From: Ignavibacteriales bacterium
Lineage (GTDB): Bacteria; Bacteroidota; Ignavibacteria; Ignavibacteriales; Ignavibacteriaceae
DNA: 64,000 nt
Assembly (NCBI GenBank): GCA_016707585.1
Contig: JADJHL010000005.1
Location: 131,743-195,742 of the forward strand
Direction: 5' to 3'
Part shown: piece after piece, positions 8,224-17,832 of the stretch
Position numbering within the stretch: the first letter of the stretch is position 1
Layout: every line of letters starts with the position of its first letter
Notes under the pieces: model-generated
The model's database searches: none
What the model saw: the letters and a program-made list of their open reading frames with translations, nothing else
What the model was told of the DNA's origin: nothing
Position numbers and translations under genes: made by a program

Positions 8224-9213
8224 ATGAAAACAGCAATTATAACAGGAATAACAGGACAAGACGGTGCCTACTTAAGTAAATTCCTGCTTGAAAAGGATTA
8301 TAAAGTAATTGGCATTACAAGAAACCTCCAATCCGGAAATTCTAATGGACTTAGTTTTCTTGGTGTTGAAAATGATGTTGAGCTTGTTGAAGCCAATGTT
8401 TTTGATCTCTCAAATATTATACGTTTGTTAGAAAAATTTAAACCTGATGAATTCTACAATCTTGCAGCACAAAGTTCTGTTGGATTATCATTCGAACAGC
8501 CGATTGGTACACTTGAGTACAATATTATTTCTGTTGCAAATATTTTGGAAGCCATACGCATAGTTGATAAGAAAATTAAAATTTATCAGTCTTCCAGCAG
8601 TGAAATGTATGGCAATGTTGCTAAAGAAAAACTTCCGATTGATGAAGAATTTATTATCCATCCTGCAAGTCCGTATGCAATTTCTAAAGCTGCTGCTCAC
8701 TGGACTTGCGTAAACTACCGCGAAGCATATAACTTATTTATCTCAAGTGGTATTTTGTTTAATCACGAATCCGTATTAAGAAGACAAAACTTTGTAACAA
8801 AAAAAATAATTTCATCTGCCCTAAAGATAAAACGAAATGAACTTGATTCTCTTAAAGTTGGGAACACTTCCGTACAAAGAGATTGGGGTTATGCGCCGGA
8901 GTATATTAAGGTAATGTGGAAAATGCTGAATGTACCCAAACCTAACGATTACATTATCTGCACCGGTGAAGCATATACTTTGCAGGAGTTTATTGATAAA
9001 GTATTTATTAAGCTTGGACTTGATCCAGAAGAGTTTGTAAAATTTGATAAAGCACTTTACCGTCCTGTTGAACTTGAAGTAATTTATGGCAATCCCAAAC
9101 GAGCAAAAACAGAACTGGACTGGAATTACAACTTATCATTTGATGAACTGATTGAAAAACTTATTGAAGATGAAATAAAATACCAGGAATGGTGGATGAG
9201 TAAGACAAGATAA
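8224..9213 (+). CDS. GDP-mannose 4,6-dehydratase-like SDR
   Basis: 329 residues from the ATG at 8224. The open frame runs 30 codons further upstream, but those residues do not look like the family. TGITGQDGAYL (7-17) is the NAD(P)-binding loop of Gmd, and the catalytic pair is Y151/K155 in SPYAISKAA. NHES and RDWGYAPEY are typical of GDP-mannose dehydratases. The product would be GDP-4-keto-6-deoxymannose, the precursor of fucose, rhamnose or perosamine. It opens the polysaccharide locus, but no reductase or aminotransferase partner is adjacent. It is slightly short for Gmd, and NHESVLRRQNF departs from the usual NHESP-RG. Confidence 0.8.
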   Translation: MKTAIITGITGQDGAYLSKFLLEKDYKVIGITRNLQSGNSNGLSFLGVENDVELVEANVFDLSNIIRLLEKFKPDEFYNLAAQSSVGLSFEQPIGTLEYNIISVANILEAIRIVDKKIKIYQSSSSEMYGNVAKEKLPIDEEFIIHPASPYAISKAAAHWTCVNYREAYNLFISSGILFNHESVLRRQNFVTKKIISSALKIKRNELDSLKVGNTSVQRDWGYAPEYIKVMWKMLNVPKPNDYIICTGEAYTLQEFIDKVFIKLGLDPEEFVKFDKALYRPVELEVIYGNPKRAKTELDWNYNLSFDELIEKLIEDEIKYQEWWMSKTR

Positions 9214-9329
9214 TAATTGCTTAAACGCAAATTCTATTCTGCTAAATGTCTTTACTCTTAAAGAATAAGTTTAATTTAGAAGCAGTTCTTTTCGATTTTT
9301 ATTATCTCATTTTTTCGTAGGGGCTCTTT

Positions 9330-10185
9330 ATGAAAAAGTTGGTTTTGTTATTTAGTTTTTCTTATTTGCTTTTATTCTTCTATTCTTTTATTCTTTTATT
9401 CTTTTGTTCTTTTATTCTTTTGTTCTTCCCTTTTTTTAGTTGGATGCAAATCTGATTCTATCAATAGACCATACATTATTAATCCACCAACTCCAACGGA
9501 CACACTTGGGAGTGTATCAGGTTACATTAATTCCATAGATGGGCCTATTGAAGATGCATATATAACTTTAAACAACTTAACGACTTTCTCTGACAGTAAT
9601 GGATTTTTTGAGTTTAAAGACTGCATTAAAAAGAACTCAGTACTTACAATTGCACACCCCGAGTTTAGCGATTATTCGAATTCCATAATCGTGACTGACA
9701 CTCTCAACCTTAACATTGCTTTAACAAGAATAAAATATGATTACTTCCTTTTAAAAGTTGGTAATCATTGGACATATCATTGGATAAACAATTGGTACAC
9801 AAGTGGTGGAGGAAGTGGGCAAAGTGCTGGAACCATTGATTTACATATAGTAAGTGTAGCTGGGACCTATCCTAATTATCTATTTAAATTTAATGAAACA
9901 CGATTTGATTCAAGTAATAATAGTGTTTCTGAGAAATATATCAATATTCAAACAAATAATTCTGATAGTATAATTGTATTTGACTGGAGTTATATTTTTA
10001 GGACATCAACAATCAAACGATACTATTCTGTTACATCTCCTGATATTTTTAATATTTTCGGATTTGAAAATTCAACTACAAAATTAACAAGGAATAAAGG
10101 CATCATTCAGTTTTATTATGGTACCAATAATATAACTTTTGGATCCTTTAAAAATATTGAAATTATAGATTACACTTTAAACTAA
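9330..10185 (+). CDS. Lipoprotein gene with frameshift in an octamer-repeat signal sequence (candidate phase-variable)
   Basis: The ATG at 9330 starts MKKLVLLFSFSY and a long hydrophobic run encoded by octamer repeats, then meets a stop at 9453. The frame that continues to 10185 reads SSLFLVGCKSDS just before the stop position, a perfect lipobox with Cys codon 9445-9447. The two frames differ by one base. Adding one 8-base unit, or removing two, joins them. The mature part has a carboxypeptidase-regulatory-like beta domain (about VSGYINSIDGPIEDAYI onward) and a C-terminal region of unknown type (YFLLKVGNHWTYHW). It is probably an outer-membrane lipoprotein; as printed it would not be made unless slippage occurs. 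Confidence 0.6.
9374..9429 (+). repeat. Tandem octamer repeat ATTCTTTT (about seven units)
   Basis: Read in eights from 9374: ATTCTTCT, ATTCTTTT three times, GTTCTTTT, ATTCTTTT, GTTCTTCC. Because eight is not a multiple of three, each gain or loss changes the reading frame. The unit has no stop codon in any frame and always encodes hydrophobic residues (I, L, F, Y, S). It sits inside the signal peptide of the lipoprotein gene. Confidence 0.85.
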
Positions 10186-10386
10186 ATTTCTTCAGCGGCC
10201 TATTCAGTAATTGTCAATTGATTAGATTCTGATTTTACGATTGATATTGTCCACTGTAATCTGTTTAATAATATTAGACTGATCTACTTAGCTTATTATA
10301 TAAATTTCTGCCCAAACTCTTAATTGTCATATCAACAGAAAAACATTAAATTTACAAAACTAATATTAACAAGAAACAAATTACCA

Positions 10387-11550
10387 ATGACTGAAAATAA
10401 AAATTTTGAATTTATAGATTATTTTGTTCTAATAGTTAAATGGAAGAAATTTTTAATAAGCATTTTTCTTCTTTCTTTAGTTTTGAGTTATCTCTACATC
10501 TTCTTTTTTGTTCCTGAAAAATTTGATTCTACAGCGCTAATCATTCCTGCTGAAGGAAATGATGTAACTGGAATATCATCTGTTATGAAAAGTTTCTCAA
10601 ATTTGCCGATTAGCATACCGGGTTTAAGTGGCTCAGAAGGTACAACAGATATCTATACAACTTTAATATATAGTCGAACTTCAATTAAAAATCTTGTTGA
10701 AAAATTTGATCTTAAGAAGGAATATGTAAAAGATAATATTGATGAAACAATTAAGGCAGTTAGAAAAGATATAAAAGCTGATGAAACAGAAAAGGGGGCT
10801 TACGAAATTACTGTAAGAGCAAGTTCCGCTAAAAAAGCAGCTTCTATGGCAAACTATCTTGTCGATCAGCTTAACTTAACATTAATTAAATTAAATACTG
10901 CGAAAGCGCGTGAAAACAGAATGTTTTTGGAAAAACGGTACGAAGAAATTAAAAGTAATTTAATTCTCTCTCAGGACTCATTAGTTAAATTTCAGAAGAA
11001 AAGCGGACTCATCTTTGCGGAAGAACAAGCAAAAACATCTATTGAAGCATACACAAAATTGGAATCCGAACTATTTGCAAAACAAATTGAATTATCAGTG
11101 CTGCACAAATTATTTGGAAAAGACGCACCAAGATCTCAGGAAGCAACGATAGCCTACGATGAATACAAAACTAAATTGGAGGACCTGAAACGAGGTAAGG
11201 AGAAATCTGAGCTAATATTACCAATTGATAATCTTCCACAAAAAACAATGACATATCTAAGATACTTCAGTAATATTGAAATAAACAAAGCACTACTTGA
11301 ATTTATAATTCCACTATATGAACAATCCAAATTTGAAGAGCAAAAGAGTATTCCATATATACAAATTATTGATTATGGAATCCCGCCTGTAAAAAAGTCT
11401 TATCCTCAAAGGGTTCTTTTTGCAATTTTAGTTTCTATAGTTATCTCTAGCATAGTTTTAATTGGCTTAATCCTGCAAACAAAAATAAAGAACACTGAAA
11501 ATGACAAAATAAGATATGTTGTATCTCATTTTTTCAAATTCAGAAATTAG
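10387..11550 (+). CDS. Wzz/GNVR-type polysaccharide chain-length determinant protein
   Basis: 387 residues from the ATG at 10387; an in-frame TTG at 10324 would add 21 residues of doubtful value. A first membrane helix lies near residues 20-40 (LISIFLLSLVLSYLYIFFF) and a second near 350-370 (FAILVSIVISSIVLIGLIL), with a mostly helical periplasmic region between. This is the Wzz/PCP layout, which sets O-antigen or exopolysaccharide length together with the polymerase. The proline-rich IDYGIPPVKKSYPQR before helix 2 is typical. No kinase domain is fused, as expected for a Wzy-dependent O-antigen type. The polymerase gene follows directly. Confidence 0.82.
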   Translation: MTENKNFEFIDYFVLIVKWKKFLISIFLLSLVLSYLYIFFFVPEKFDSTALIIPAEGNDVTGISSVMKSFSNLPISIPGLSGSEGTTDIYTTLIYSRTSIKNLVEKFDLKKEYVKDNIDETIKAVRKDIKADETEKGAYEITVRASSAKKAASMANYLVDQLNLTLIKLNTAKARENRMFLEKRYEEIKSNLILSQDSLVKFQKKSGLIFAEEQAKTSIEAYTKLESELFAKQIELSVLHKLFGKDAPRSQEATIAYDEYKTKLEDLKRGKEKSELILPIDNLPQKTMTYLRYFSNIEINKALLEFIIPLYEQSKFEEQKSIPYIQIIDYGIPPVKKSYPQRVLFAILVSIVISSIVLIGLILQTKIKNTENDKIRYVVSHFFKFRN

Positions 11551-11566
11551 AACCAGGATTAAATAA

Positions 11567-12967
11567 TTGAACAAAGATATTTTATCTGGATTGTTACCCG
11601 ATAGATTTAATATATCATTTTCTATTTTAATAGTACTTTTACTACTCGGGATAAATCTTATAGCAATTCAATTCTTATCTTTCAATATTATATACGTATT
11701 AACTGCTTTAGCTGTCTTATTTCTTTTCAGTTTTAATATAAAACTTATTTTACTTCTTACTGTATTAAATATTTTTGTTCCATACATTCTGCAAATTCAT
11801 AGTTCAGTAATTGTCAGCTTGTTTTTATTATTATCTGTGTTGTTAAATTATTCAGAGTTTGAAACAAAGAAGTATAAAAATCCCATTATCCTATCCTTGA
11901 TTATATTCGTATTTGCAGCAGTTGTTTCATTAGTAAATTCTCATATTGACCTTTATGTCTTGCTGGATTTTTTTAATCTAATCGCTTTTGTTTTAATTGT
12001 GTTTACTATTCCGAAAATTGTATCTGAAGAAAAAGAGATGCAAAAACTATTTCTCATTTTTGTATTAGCCGTTTTCTTTCATTCAATTATTGTTATTTTC
12101 AACGGATTAACATTCGGTGGAAGAACATTTGGATTATTAGGTGTCTTTTTTATAGATCTTGCAGGATTAGCATTTTTATATTCAATTATTTTCTTGCTTT
12201 ATGCCAAAAGAAAGATTAAATATTTATATGCGATATTATCTTTAACTATCCTCATAGGATTAATTTTAACTCAGACTAGAAATGCCTGGTTATCCACTGT
12301 AGTTGGTTTGGCTTTTTTACTGGTAGTCTTATTATTTAATAGTAAAAAATTCTTAATTAATAAACGAATTATAATATTCTCAAGCATAATACTATTTCTT
12401 ACAGCTACCGTTTTTGTTAGTTATATTACTAGTAGTGCTGATATTGATGTTAGTAGAAGACTGGACACTAAAACAAATGATGTTAAATTATCTGAGAATC
12501 CTGCTTCTGTTGGAGAGAATTCATTTGTTTCAAGACTGTTTATATGGCACACGGCAGTGAATGCATTTATGAAGGAGCCAGTTTTAGGGATCGGAATGTA
12601 TTCATTTAAAAAAACGTCTAATAAATACTATACTATTCCCAAACCGTTTTTTAAACAATATGTCGAAAATAAAACTCCTCATGTTGCATACCTGGAAATA
12701 CTTGTAGAAACAGGAATTGTTGGTTTTATTTTGTTCTTATTTTTTCTTTTTTCGGTTCATAGGAATTTGTTTCAAATGATGAAATCAAGAATTGATGAAA
12801 AAAATGTTATCACAACTTTAGTAATCTTTGTATCCATTATCTATATAACCTTTTCTATGCTAATGACCGAGGCTTGGGTTTATGGACAGTATTTGGTTTG
12901 GTTTGGAATTATAATTGGATTGCTCGTATCTAAAATCCAACAAGTTGAACACAACCAAACTTTGTAA
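11567..12967 (+). CDS. O-antigen polymerase/ligase-like membrane protein (Wzy/WaaL family)
   Basis: 466 residues with about a dozen membrane helices. LTQTRNAWLSTVVGLAF is the signature region of the O-antigen ligase/polymerase family, and the large extracytoplasmic loop before GIGMYSFKK is present. It would join repeat units on the periplasmic face or ligate the chain to an acceptor. The start is TTG at 11567, since no ATG occurs early in the frame; CCAGGATT upstream is a weak Shine-Dalgarno. The stop TAA shares its last A with the ATG of the flippase gene. Polymerase and ligase cannot be separated from sequence alone. Confidence 0.8.
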   Translation: MNKDILSGLLPDRFNISFSILIVLLLLGINLIAIQFLSFNIIYVLTALAVLFLFSFNIKLILLLTVLNIFVPYILQIHSSVIVSLFLLLSVLLNYSEFETKKYKNPIILSLIIFVFAAVVSLVNSHIDLYVLLDFFNLIAFVLIVFTIPKIVSEEKEMQKLFLIFVLAVFFHSIIVIFNGLTFGGRTFGLLGVFFIDLAGLAFLYSIIFLLYAKRKIKYLYAILSLTILIGLILTQTRNAWLSTVVGLAFLLVVLLFNSKKFLINKRIIIFSSIILFLTATVFVSYITSSADIDVSRRLDTKTNDVKLSENPASVGENSFVSRLFIWHTAVNAFMKEPVLGIGMYSFKKTSNKYYTIPKPFFKQYVENKTPHVAYLEILVETGIVGFILFLFFLFSVHRNLFQMMKSRIDEKNVITTLVIFVSIIYITFSMLMTEAWVYGQYLVWFGIIIGLLVSKIQQVEHNQTL

Positions 12968-14445
12968 TGAATACTGATAAAACAAATTCGTTTTGGTTAG
13001 CAACTAATTTTATTTTACTTGCTGTTATTTCTGTAATCACATTAAAGATGAACATAGAGCATTTTGGTAAAGAACAATTTGGGATCTGGATAATTCTTTC
13101 ATCGATTTGGGGGTTTGGCAGTACCCTAGATTTTGGATTTGGAACCACAATTATAAAATATGTGTCTGAATACAAAAAAGATGACATCGAAAGAATATCG
13201 ATTTTACTTTCTAGTAGTATATTCCTATTTGTATTGTTAGGAGTTCTTATTTTTGCTTTAGGGAATTTGTTAGCTTTTAATGTATACTTTAGTAACTCTA
13301 GTATTATCTTACCCGAGTTAAAGAAGCAATTCATTCAAATTTTTTTGATTCTTGGTTTATCATTCTTTGTAAAATATTTAACAATATTTTTTAACAGTTT
13401 CTTTGAGGGGTTAAGCAAATTTGATTTGACTAGTAAAATTAGCATTCTACAATCCTTTTTAATTCTGCTTTCGGTAATTATTGTAACAATAAATAATTAC
13501 GATTTGTTTTACCTTGCACTTAGCTATTTAATAATAGCAATAATTGTTTTTTTAATTTTTGTATTCATTTTTATTACAAAGTACAAATCTTATAAATTAA
13601 ATATTTCCTTTTTTAAAAAGTCTGAACTAAAAAAAGTTTTAAAATTTAGTGTATCAGTTCAACTGATGTCAGTATTTAATGCACTAATAGATCCGTTAAT
13701 AAAGTATCTAATTGGTAATTTTTATAATATTAGTATTGTTCCAGCGTATGAAATAGCTAGAAGATTCGCTACCGCCATTTCTGGTTTATACTTTAATACT
13801 TTTAAAATTATTTTACCCAAAACAAGTATTTTGCTTACATATGATGAGAGAAGTAATTTTATTAACCATAAACTTTTTATTTATTGCAAATTTGGTGTTC
13901 TTTATTCAGGAATATTTTATGGAGTATTACTTCTTCCTTTTATTCTTTTTATAAAACATTTTTTTAGTATTGATGAAGCCATTTTAATTTTTATTATTCT
14001 AAGCCTTCCGGAATCCATTAACAATTTTGGTTATAGTATATATAATTTTTTATTAGGCGTTGGCAAAGTTCATTTTCTTTCAGGATTACAACTAATCAAT
14101 CTTATAACAACTGCTGTAACTCTTATAGTTGGATTTACTCTATTTAATAACGCACTTGCTCTTATCGGTTATTTTATTTCAGTTCTTATTGGAAATATAT
14201 TAATGGTTGTTATGTTAAGAAAAAGATGGAATTTGAATGTTCCCAGATTTCTAAACGATGTTAAAATCTATAAACTAATATTGCTCATAATTTCATTATT
14301 TACATTAACGATATTTTGGGTTTATGGCAGCTATGATTATTTAACTCCAGTTTATTTATTCTCAATTTTTATGTTAATTATTTTTATTAATGATATAATT
14401 GAATTTATTAAAAAACTTTTTGTTGAGATTAAAATTAAATTTTAG
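12967..14445 (+). CDS. Wzx-like polysaccharide flippase (MVF/MATE superfamily)
   Basis: 492 residues with about 12-14 hydrophobic helices. The opening FGKEQFGIWIILSSIWGFGSTLDFGFG is the typical first-helices region of Wzx-type exporters. It would flip undecaprenyl-linked repeat units to the periplasm. It overlaps the Wzy-like gene by one base and is followed after 11 bases by the methyltransferase, so wzz, wzy and wzx analogues form one run. A second, different flippase is encoded at 30188-31642. Confidence 0.82.
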   Translation: MNTDKTNSFWLATNFILLAVISVITLKMNIEHFGKEQFGIWIILSSIWGFGSTLDFGFGTTIIKYVSEYKKDDIERISILLSSSIFLFVLLGVLIFALGNLLAFNVYFSNSSIILPELKKQFIQIFLILGLSFFVKYLTIFFNSFFEGLSKFDLTSKISILQSFLILLSVIIVTINNYDLFYLALSYLIIAIIVFLIFVFIFITKYKSYKLNISFFKKSELKKVLKFSVSVQLMSVFNALIDPLIKYLIGNFYNISIVPAYEIARRFATAISGLYFNTFKIILPKTSILLTYDERSNFINHKLFIYCKFGVLYSGIFYGVLLLPFILFIKHFFSIDEAILIFIILSLPESINNFGYSIYNFLLGVGKVHFLSGLQLINLITTAVTLIVGFTLFNNALALIGYFISVLIGNILMVVMLRKRWNLNVPRFLNDVKIYKLILLIISLFTLTIFWVYGSYDYLTPVYLFSIFMLIIFINDIIEFIKKLFVEIKIKF

Positions 14446-14456
14446 GTATCTTTTTA

Positions 14457-15101
14457 ATGCTGGTTATAACAAAAAAAATTATAAAGAAAATCTTTAAAAA
14501 TCTGAGTGCTGCATATTTTATTTTAAAGAGTAAAGTTTATCATAAAAAATATCCACAAAATCAGGATGGTAAAGTTTTCATTCATTTAGGTTGTGGTGAA
14601 ATAAATAGTAAAGGTTTTATAAATGTTGATGGAAGGCCCTTCCCTCATATACATCATATAAGCAATGTTACAAATTTATCAATGTTTAAAGATAATTTTG
14701 CAGATCTTATTTATGCTTCACACGTTTTAGAACATTTACCAATCTCTAATATTAAAATTGTATTAGAAGAGTGGAAAAGAGTTCTAAAACCTGCTGGGAT
14801 TTTAAGGTTAGGTGTTCCTGATTTTGAAACGATAATACAAATTTATAACGATTGCAATAAAAATATTGATTTAATTTGGAGACCCTTGCTTGGTGGGCAG
14901 GAGTACAAACAGAATTTTCACTATGCCATTTTTAATGAAACTTATCTGAAATCATTACTTCAAGATTGTGGTTATAGAGGAATTAGAAAATGGGTGTCAG
15001 AGGAAGTAGATCATCATGATTTTGAAGATTGGACCTCGATTGAGTATAAGGTGAAGGAGACTATTTATCCTATTAGTTTAAATATCGAGGCAATGAAATA
15101 A
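14457..15101 (+). CDS. SAM-dependent methyltransferase
   Basis: 214 residues. Motif I HLGCGEINSKGFINVDG (about 42-58) and ASHVLEHLPISN around residue 87 mark a class I methyltransferase of the Methyltransf_11 type often found in polysaccharide loci. EEWKRVLKPAGILRLGVPD is the post-motif strand-helix. The acceptor is unknown; O-methylation or capping of a sugar chain is a reasonable inference from position among glycosyltransferases. The next gene starts two bases after the stop. Confidence 0.8.
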   Translation: MLVITKKIIKKIFKNLSAAYFILKSKVYHKKYPQNQDGKVFIHLGCGEINSKGFINVDGRPFPHIHHISNVTNLSMFKDNFADLIYASHVLEHLPISNIKIVLEEWKRVLKPAGILRLGVPDFETIIQIYNDCNKNIDLIWRPLLGGQEYKQNFHYAIFNETYLKSLLQDCGYRGIRKWVSEEVDHHDFEDWTSIEYKVKETIYPISLNIEAMK

Positions 15102-15102
15102 T

Positions 15103-16155
15103 TTGAGTAATGAGAGTTCTAAATATCTAATTTCTGCAATCATTTCAACATATAATTCTGAAAGATTTATACGGGGAAAAATTGAAGATTTATTACAACA
15201 AACTATCTTTGATAAATTAGAAATAGTAATAGTAAATAGTGGTTCACAACAAAATGAGGAAGAGATTATTAAGGAATACATCGAAAAGTATCCCAATATA
15301 AAGTACATAAGAACCGAAGAAAGAGAAACCATTTATAAAGCCTGGAATAGAGGTATAAAAATTTCAAATGGTAAATACATTACAAATACAAATACAGATG
15401 ATCGACTTAAGGAAAATGCACTCGAAATTCTTTCGACTGAATTAGAGAAATATCCTAATGTTGGGGTTGTTTATGCAGATCAGTATATCACTACAATGCA
15501 GAACCAGGGATATAGAGAGGCAAATAATAACAAAATTTACTATTTCCCCCATTACAAATTTATTCATCTTCTTGACCGATGTTTAATAGGTTCTCAACCA
15601 ATGTGGAGAGCCTCGATTCACTTTAGTGACGCCATTTGGTTTAATGAAAAATTTGAGGTTTGTGGCGACCACGACTTTTACATTCGTGTTGCTGAAAGGT
15701 ATGAGCTTAAGCATTTGGAATTGGTTTTAGGCACCTTTTATAAGTCCCCCGATAGAACAAACAAAGAATATCAGAATGTAAAAAAGACCTATTTTGAAGG
15801 TTTTTCAAATACATTTTATCATACTCAAAAATTTGTTAATTCCTTAAGCCAAGTTGAGACAAAGAAATTTTTTAATAAGAACATTTTTTTTGTAAGTATG
15901 CCATTATTGTGGTACAAAGTGTATAATAAAACAAGATTGTCACTTTTTCCTAATGCACATTTTCAATATCCAGAATACAGTTTTCTTTTGATTGTGTTGA
16001 TCTATAAAAAATGGAATGATGCGGAAAATGTAAAAAAGTATGCAAATAAATTTTTAAAGTGGGGGAAATCAGTTAGAATTAAAAGGGTTTTAGATTCAAC
16101 AAAATCAAAATCTGATTTCATTAAGCCAATATTAGAACTAAATGATAATGAATAA
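15103..16155 (+). CDS. GT2-family glycosyltransferase
   Basis: 350 residues from a TTG start (no nearby ATG in frame; the sequence after it, LISAIISTYNSERFIRGKIEDL, is the standard GT-A opening). NTDDR around residue 93 is the DxD-equivalent metal site, and GDHDFYIRVAERY around 187 is the acceptor-side ED motif variant. A roughly 120-residue C-terminal extension lacks recognisable features. It probably adds one sugar of the repeat unit at the inner membrane. It overlaps the next gene by 14 bases. Confidence 0.82.
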   Translation: MSNESSKYLISAIISTYNSERFIRGKIEDLLQQTIFDKLEIVIVNSGSQQNEEEIIKEYIEKYPNIKYIRTEERETIYKAWNRGIKISNGKYITNTNTDDRLKENALEILSTELEKYPNVGVVYADQYITTMQNQGYREANNNKIYYFPHYKFIHLLDRCLIGSQPMWRASIHFSDAIWFNEKFEVCGDHDFYIRVAERYELKHLELVLGTFYKSPDRTNKEYQNVKKTYFEGFSNTFYHTQKFVNSLSQVETKKFFNKNIFFVSMPLLWYKVYNKTRLSLFPNAHFQYPEYSFLLIVLIYKKWNDAENVKKYANKFLKWGKSVRIKRVLDSTKSKSDFIKPILELNDNE

Positions 16156-16957
16156 AATTGGAATTGTTTTAGTCACTTGTAATAGACCTGCATTTTTTGA
16201 GAAAAGCATAACTGCCTTACCCAAAGCAGATAAAATGATAGTCATTAATGATGGAAGAAAAATCTCAGAATGTCTTGTTCCTACATATTTTGATAAATTT
16301 ATTCAACATAAAAAAAATATTGGAGTTGGTAGAACAAAAAATGAAGGATTACGTTTCTTATTAGAAAGTGGTTGCGAACATATATTCGTTTGTGAGGATG
16401 ATATTGTTATTAAAGATCCTAATATTTATAATAAGTATATAGCGGCTGCAAATAATTCAGGTATAAGACATTTGAACTTTGCATATCATGGAAACGCAAA
16501 CAAAAATGAAGATGGAAATCCAATGCATAGAAAAATAGTTTTTGATGATAATTGCAATCCAATTATAACTTTAAATAAAAATCTGATTGGGGCATTTACT
16601 TATTTTGACCACAAAATATTACAAGAAGTTGGGTTGCTTGATGAATTGTTCTATAATGCTTGGGAACATGTTGATCATACTTATCAGATAATAAAAGCTG
16701 GTAAGCACCCACCATTTTGGTGGTTTGCGGATATTTGTAATAGTAATGAATTAATAGAAGATTTAGATTCTAATTTAAAGCATAGTATTATAAGGAAACA
16801 GAATTTATCGTGGAAATTCAACTTGTGGCGAAATACTAGAAAATTCAAAATGAAAAACGGGATTGAACCTTATTTTATTCCGGATAGTAATGAATCTTTT
16901 GTTGAAAATGAATTGAAAAGGATTAAATCACAATATGCTATATCTTCTAATATCTAA
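16142..16957 (+). CDS. GT2-like glycosyltransferase
   Basis: 271 residues. The opening IGIVLVTCNRPAFFEKSI and FVCEDDIVI (DxD-like acidic triplet) indicate a GT-A fold transferase. NAWEHVDHTYQIIKAG occupies the place of the acceptor-binding motif. Two in-frame ATGs (16142, 16148) are possible starts; both lie in the end of the preceding gene. Donor and acceptor are unknown. Confidence 0.72.
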   Translation: MIMNKIGIVLVTCNRPAFFEKSITALPKADKMIVINDGRKISECLVPTYFDKFIQHKKNIGVGRTKNEGLRFLLESGCEHIFVCEDDIVIKDPNIYNKYIAAANNSGIRHLNFAYHGNANKNEDGNPMHRKIVFDDNCNPIITLNKNLIGAFTYFDHKILQEVGLLDELFYNAWEHVDHTYQIIKAGKHPPFWWFADICNSNELIEDLDSNLKHSIIRKQNLSWKFNLWRNTRKFKMKNGIEPYFIPDSNESFVENELKRIKSQYAISSNI

Positions 16958-16965
16958 AGCAAATT

Positions 16966-17832
16966 ATGACTAATAGACCACATAAAATAGCAGCTGTTGT
17001 TGTGCTTTACAATCCTGATGATGGTGTGGTAGATAATATATCTACATATATAAATCAAGTAGACAAATTATTTGTGGTGGATAATTCAGAGAATATTAAT
17101 AGAGATATTATAAAAAGAATAAGTGCCCCTAACATAAAGTATATTGAGAATAACACAAATTTAGGGATAGCAACAGCATTAAATATTGGTGCTCAAAATG
17201 CTATAAATGAAAATTACGATTATTTACTGACAATGGACCAAGATAGCAAGGCTTCAGAGCGAATGGTAGAAGTTTTAGTAGATATAGCTGCTACTTCCAA
17301 AGATATTGGTATTATAGTAGGGGAACATGTCAATCAAGATGATCAACCTAAAAAAGTAGTAGAGTTCTCTGGGGAAATATTATCCACTGTTACAAGCGGT
17401 AATTTATTAAGTCTTTCAGCATATCAAAAAGTCGGTGGGTTTCTCGAGGAGTTATTTATTGATCATGTTGATCATGAGTATTGTTTAAGAATGAACATGA
17501 ATGGATATAAAATAATTAAAACAACTAAAACTTTTTTATATCATAAAGTTGGTGATACGCAAATTAAAAAGCTGTTTTTTCTAACCTTTTGTCCAAGCTA
17601 TCATCCCCCCATAAGACTTTATTATAGAACAAGAAATCGCTTTTTTGTTGACAAAATCTATCAGCGGAAATTTCCGACATATGTCAGGAAAGACTTGAAG
17701 CATTTTTTGCGTGAGATTACTGAAATTGTTTTATATGAACAAGAAGTTATGATTAAAATTAAGATGATTTGGAAGGGATACAAACATTATCGTAGAAAAA
17801 TACTTGGTAAGTATGACCCAACAAAAAATTGA
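16966..17832 (+). CDS. GT2 rhamnosyltransferase-like protein, paralogue A
   Basis: 288 residues. AAVVVLYNPDDGVVDNISTY, LTMDQDSKAS (DxD site) and DHVDHEYCLRMNMNGY match the rhamnosyltransferase-type branch of GT2, often in O-antigen loci. It is clearly related to the next gene: both share the V-V-V-LY-PD opening, the TMDQDSKA motif and TSGNL-SL. Its end overlaps the start of that paralogue by 20 bases. A deoxyhexose donor would fit the Gmd-like gene upstream, but that is inference. Confidence 0.78.
   Translation: MTNRPHKIAAVVVLYNPDDGVVDNISTYINQVDKLFVVDNSENINRDIIKRISAPNIKYIENNTNLGIATALNIGAQNAINENYDYLLTMDQDSKASERMVEVLVDIAATSKDIGIIVGEHVNQDDQPKKVVEFSGEILSTVTSGNLLSLSAYQKVGGFLEELFIDHVDHEYCLRMNMNGYKIIKTTKTFLYHKVGDTQIKKLFFLTFCPSYHPPIRLYYRTRNRFFVDKIYQRKFPTYVRKDLKHFLREITEIVLYEQEVMIKIKMIWKGYKHYRRKILGKYDPTKN

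Noticed and set aside
12930..13334. Long minus-strand open frame opposite the flippase start
   Set aside because: It overlaps the clear Wzy-like and Wzx-like genes and has no recognisable protein features; AT-rich coding DNA often gives such shadows.
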